A DNA stretch of 64,000 bases from Brevinema_A sp051647245 (GTDB lineage: Bacteria > Spirochaetota > Brevinematia > Brevinematales > Brevinemataceae): the NCBI GenBank assembly GCA_051647245.1, contig JBOFDS010000011.1:434001-498000 (forward strand), written 5' to 3'. How positions within the stretch are numbered: position 1 is the first letter of the stretch; every line of letters starts with the position of its first letter. A program made the position numbers and the translations under genes. This document shows positions 61,942 to 64,000 of this stretch, piece after piece. A model generated the notes under the pieces. The model was not told the DNA's origin. It saw nothing but the letters and a program-made list of their open reading frames with translations, and did no database searches.

Positions 61942-62377
61942 TTTTCCATTGGTTATCAAATTTTTCAAGCATGTAGCTTACATAGATTGTTTGAATTTTA
62001 TCTTGTTGAGAATTTGGTACGACAACTTCATTTGGGAGAGGTTTTTTACTTGCTTTTACTTTCATTTTCCAAACAGTATTTACAATAGTCAAATTGCGAC
62101 CATTGATCTGATGTTCTTCAACAGTCTCAATTTTCCAGGACTCAACCAAACGATATTGCTCAAGTAAATTATCTCTAGAAAATGTTTTGTCTTTAATAGA
62201 ATCTACGATTTCTTTCGTTTTACGAAGCTCCGCATTTTCAGTTATAGGTATTAATTGTTCTACTTTTCCACTCATTAGCGCTTTAATTGCATAATTTACA
62301 ACAGCTTTTGGGTCGTTAGGCACGTTTGAAAACATCATAGCAGGCATCGCTAAGAAAATAAGGATCCATTTTTTCAT
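61916..62377 (-). CDS. Exported 153-aa protein of unknown function
   Basis: Not named. A signal peptide (MKKWILIFLAMPAMMFS) is followed by a domain of about 130 residues that looks like the NTF2-like or DUF4878 lipoprotein fold: PKAVVNYAIKALMSGKVEQL at the start, FSRDNLLEQYRLVESWKIETVEEHQINGRN in the middle and a beta strand (IYVSYMLEKFDNQWKIISQ) at the end. AGGAG stands seven bases before the ATG. Confidence 0.65.
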   Translation of the reverse strand: MKKWILIFLAMPAMMFSNVPNDPKAVVNYAIKALMSGKVEQLIPITENAELRKTKEIVDSIKDKTFSRDNLLEQYRLVESWKIETVEEHQINGRNLTIVNTVWKMKVKASKKPLPNEVVVPNSQQDKIQTIYVSYMLEKFDNQWKIISQKPGR

Positions 62378-62460
62378 GATAATCTCCTAATAATTACTCT
62401 TTTTTATCGGAGTTTTTTTGAAAAGAATAAGTCTAAAAGAAAAACATTTTCTTTATTTGA

Positions 62461-62489
62461 TTGAAATTTTTTTAATTCTTTGCTATGAT
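62461..62489 (+). promoter_or_regulatory. Promoter of the SurA-N-like gene
   Basis: TTGAAA (62461-62466), a 17-bp spacer and TATGAT (62484-62489), each 5 of 6 to consensus, 36 bp before the ATG. Confidence 0.65.
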
Positions 62490-62524
62490 ATAAAAAAATT
62501 ACTATAAAAAACAAGGAGTTCAAA

Positions 62525-63214
62525 ATGAACAAAAATATGATTTTGATGCTTTGTGGTGCTGTTATTGGGGGAGCTGTTTTAGGTTCTGCTTTAACAATGC
62601 TTTTATCAAAGAACTCATCTGGTCAAGTTTCTAACCTTATGTCATTGACTGAAATTTCTTCTCTTTCTGACAAATATCTCGTGAAAGTAGAAAAGTACGG
62701 GATTTCTGTTGAAGAATTCACCAATGCTTTAAGTGAAGTGAAAAAAGGACTTGCACCTGAGCAATTAGCACAATTTGAAGCTAATGAAGCTCTCTTCAAT
62801 GCAAATGTTTTTGAATCTTTAATCAACCAAACAGTCGTAGTTGCAAGTGCTATCGAAGAAGGGTTCTTAGAAAACCCAGAAAATATGAAATTATTCCGTA
62901 ATGGTGTTCAACAAACACTCCTCAATCTCTATATCAGCCAAAATGCTCCTACAGATCCTAATGCGTTTGCACCATCAAAAGCTCAGATCGATCAAGCTTT
63001 CCAACAATTTGGTAGAGAATTCACAGCGAGAGGACTTAATGCTTCTCAAGCTAGAGAATATATTGTAGGTCAATTATCCCAACAAAATCGTCAACGTTGG
63101 ACATTAGAATTTATGTCTAAAATTCGTGAAAAATATAGAATCGAAAGAAATACTAAAAAACTTGATGAATACAATATTAGCATGAGTCCATCTGGCCAAA
63201 TGCCTATTCAATAG
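62525..63214 (+). CDS. Membrane-anchored SurA-N-like chaperone
   Basis: A 229-aa protein with one N-terminal membrane anchor or signal (LMLCGAVIGGAVLGSALTMLLS). The rest resembles the SurA/PrsA N-terminal chaperone domain (YGISVEEFTNALSEVKKGLAPEQLAQFEANEALFNANVFESLINQTVVVASAIEEGF). No parvulin PPIase domain is present. A role in folding exported proteins is likely but inferred. AAGGAG precedes the ATG. Confidence 0.7.
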   Translation: MNKNMILMLCGAVIGGAVLGSALTMLLSKNSSGQVSNLMSLTEISSLSDKYLVKVEKYGISVEEFTNALSEVKKGLAPEQLAQFEANEALFNANVFESLINQTVVVASAIEEGFLENPENMKLFRNGVQQTLLNLYISQNAPTDPNAFAPSKAQIDQAFQQFGREFTARGLNASQAREYIVGQLSQQNRQRWTLEFMSKIREKYRIERNTKKLDEYNISMSPSGQMPIQ

Positions 63215-63229
63215 ATCCTGGAGTATTAC

Positions 63230-63763
63230 ATGAGAAATCTTATTCTTTATATTGCTCAGAGTCTCGATGGATATATCGCGTCTGAAGATGGATCCATAGA
63301 TTGGCTTCCTCAAGATTTTGATCCTCTTTTTGCTAAGCCTTATGAAGATCTTTGTGCTCGTGTTGATACTGTTTTGATGGGACGAAAGACCTTTGATCAA
63401 ATAAATACAGAGTTAAGTCCTGATTTTTGGCCTTATGAGAATCACCAAAGTGTGATTTTCTCACGTAATACCTCATCAATGCCACCTAAAGATCGTTGTC
63501 GTTTCGAACAAGATCTTAGTTATATCAAAACACTAAAATCAGAAAGCGGTAAAGATATATGGCTTGTGGGCGGAGGAGCTATCGTTGAGTATTGTTTGAA
63601 GGAAGATCTTGTTGATGAATTTATCATTGCTACTGTTCCTGTCATTATCGGCAAGGGTATCAAATTATTCTCTCCAATCAATCAGCAGATCAATCTCTCT
63701 CAACATGAAATCATCTCAAATGATAAATTAATGCAGGTTACTTATAAAAAACTCTCATCCTAG
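63230..63763 (+). CDS. Dihydrofolate-reductase-like (RibD C-terminal family) protein
   Basis: A 177-aa reductase-fold protein of the YwjB/YyaP group. It has LYIAQSLDGYIASEDGSIDWLPQ at the start, VDTVLMGRKTFDQI (the MGRKT motif that binds NADPH phosphate), IWLVGGGAIVEYCL and IPVIIGKGIKLF. Its real substrate is unknown. It is 15 bp after the SurA-N-like gene, so the two are probably co-transcribed. The last codons are part of the terminator stem. Confidence 0.85.
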   Translation: MRNLILYIAQSLDGYIASEDGSIDWLPQDFDPLFAKPYEDLCARVDTVLMGRKTFDQINTELSPDFWPYENHQSVIFSRNTSSMPPKDRCRFEQDLSYIKTLKSESGKDIWLVGGGAIVEYCLKEDLVDEFIIATVPVIIGKGIKLFSPINQQINLSQHEIISNDKLMQVTYKKLSS

Positions 63764-63776
63764 GATGAGAGTTTTT
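63746..63776. terminator. Bidirectional intrinsic terminator
   Basis: A near-perfect inverted repeat AAAAACTCTCATCC-TA-GGATGAGAGTTTTT that overlaps the last codons of the DHFR-like gene. It lies between that gene and the convergent rsmA end. Confidence 0.92.
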
Positions 63777-63778
63777 AT

Positions 63779-64000
63779 TTAGGTATTTGTTTCGAGTCTT
63801 TGGAACAGATCCAACCATTCCTCAGGCGTAATCGCGTCTGGTCGTTTTTTACAGATGGGATCTTGAGTGATAGGGTCATCTTTCCATGGGCTATTTGCTA
63901 GATTATTTGATAAGGTCTTACGTTTTGCGTGGAAACAAGCTTTGATAAATTGTGCAAATTTTGCTTGATCGAGAGTGGTTTCTTTTTTGGTGATTTTAAT
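63779..64000 (-). CDS. rsmA: 16S rRNA dimethyladenosine transferase, C-terminal part
   Basis: A partial gene that runs off the right edge. The minus strand is open from 64000 to the TAA at 63781-63779 and reads about 73 residues. FAQFIKACFHAKRKTLSNNLANSP and KKRPDAITPEEWLDLFQRL match the C-terminal domain of KsgA/RsmA (the FxxRRKTLxNNL and RPExLxxEE blocks). The catalytic domain is outside the window. Confidence 0.78.
   Translation of the reverse strand: MKITKKETTLDQAKFAQFIKACFHAKRKTLSNNLANSPWKDDPITQDPICKKRPDAITPEEWLDLFQRLETNT

Overview
This is a bacterial chromosome segment with low G+C. Gene content suggests a spirochaete or a close relative, but this is an inference: there is no rRNA in the window. 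The pointers are double-membrane traits (TRAP transporter, lipoproteins, a SurA-like protein), many TPR and PEGA-domain proteins, partner-switch regulators, a DUF2225 protein and an EAL-HDOD protein. Genes are tightly packed in short operons. Sigma-70-type promoters (TTGACA/TATAAT-like) and strong intrinsic terminators are easy to see.

Region 1 (1-10055) is one long operon for glucuronide use: beta-glucuronidase (cut by the window edge), a GPH-family symporter, a three-part TRAP transporter, then eda, kdgK, an SDR fructuronate reductase, uxuA and uxaC. Together these release glucuronate from glucuronides, import uronates and convert them through fructuronate, mannonate, KDG and KDPG to pyruvate and glyceraldehyde 3-phosphate. 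Region 2 (10058-20518) holds an unusual ATP-grasp/FMN-dehydrogenase fusion, a TPR protein with a DUF2225 partner, uppP, and an FtsK with a very long acidic linker. Region 3 (20533-26767) is a minus-strand operon of a JAB-DinG helicase, an ankyrin protein, dut and obgE, followed by an EAL-HDOD gene. Region 4 (26838-36160) has three envelope proteins of unknown role, a Xer recombinase, a STAS antagonist with a fused phosphatase/kinase, rsmH-ftsL, a PEGA-TPR protein and the rplM-rpsI operon with a structured leader.

Region 5 (36174-46708) has a copper ATPase, a PAS sensor, a CAT-anticodon tRNA and a complete type II-C CRISPR-Cas9 locus. The locus has eight identical 47-nt repeats, cas2, cas1, cas9 and a divergently transcribed tracrRNA with its own promoter, anti-repeat and terminator. 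Region 6 (46717-58477) contains a PEGA lipoprotein with an apparently leaderless promoter, cutC, a short uvrC, an SbcD-like nuclease, a peroxiredoxin with a free-standing AhpF-N-like partner, an HD-domain protein, a TPR protein and mutY. Region 7 (58497-64000) is rpsP-rimM-trmD-rplS, rnhB, a uracil-DNA-glycosylase-like gene, a SurA-N-like protein, a DHFR-like reductase and the 3' end of rsmA.

The most striking system is the compact CRISPR-Cas9 locus. All its parts can be read directly, including how the tracrRNA pairs with the repeat and a -10-like box inside each repeat. Other items worth a second look are the domain fusions (ATP-grasp/FMN, JAB/DinG, SpoIIE/RsbW), the UvrC without its HhH tail, and the L13 leader hairpin with an anti-Shine-Dalgarno loop.
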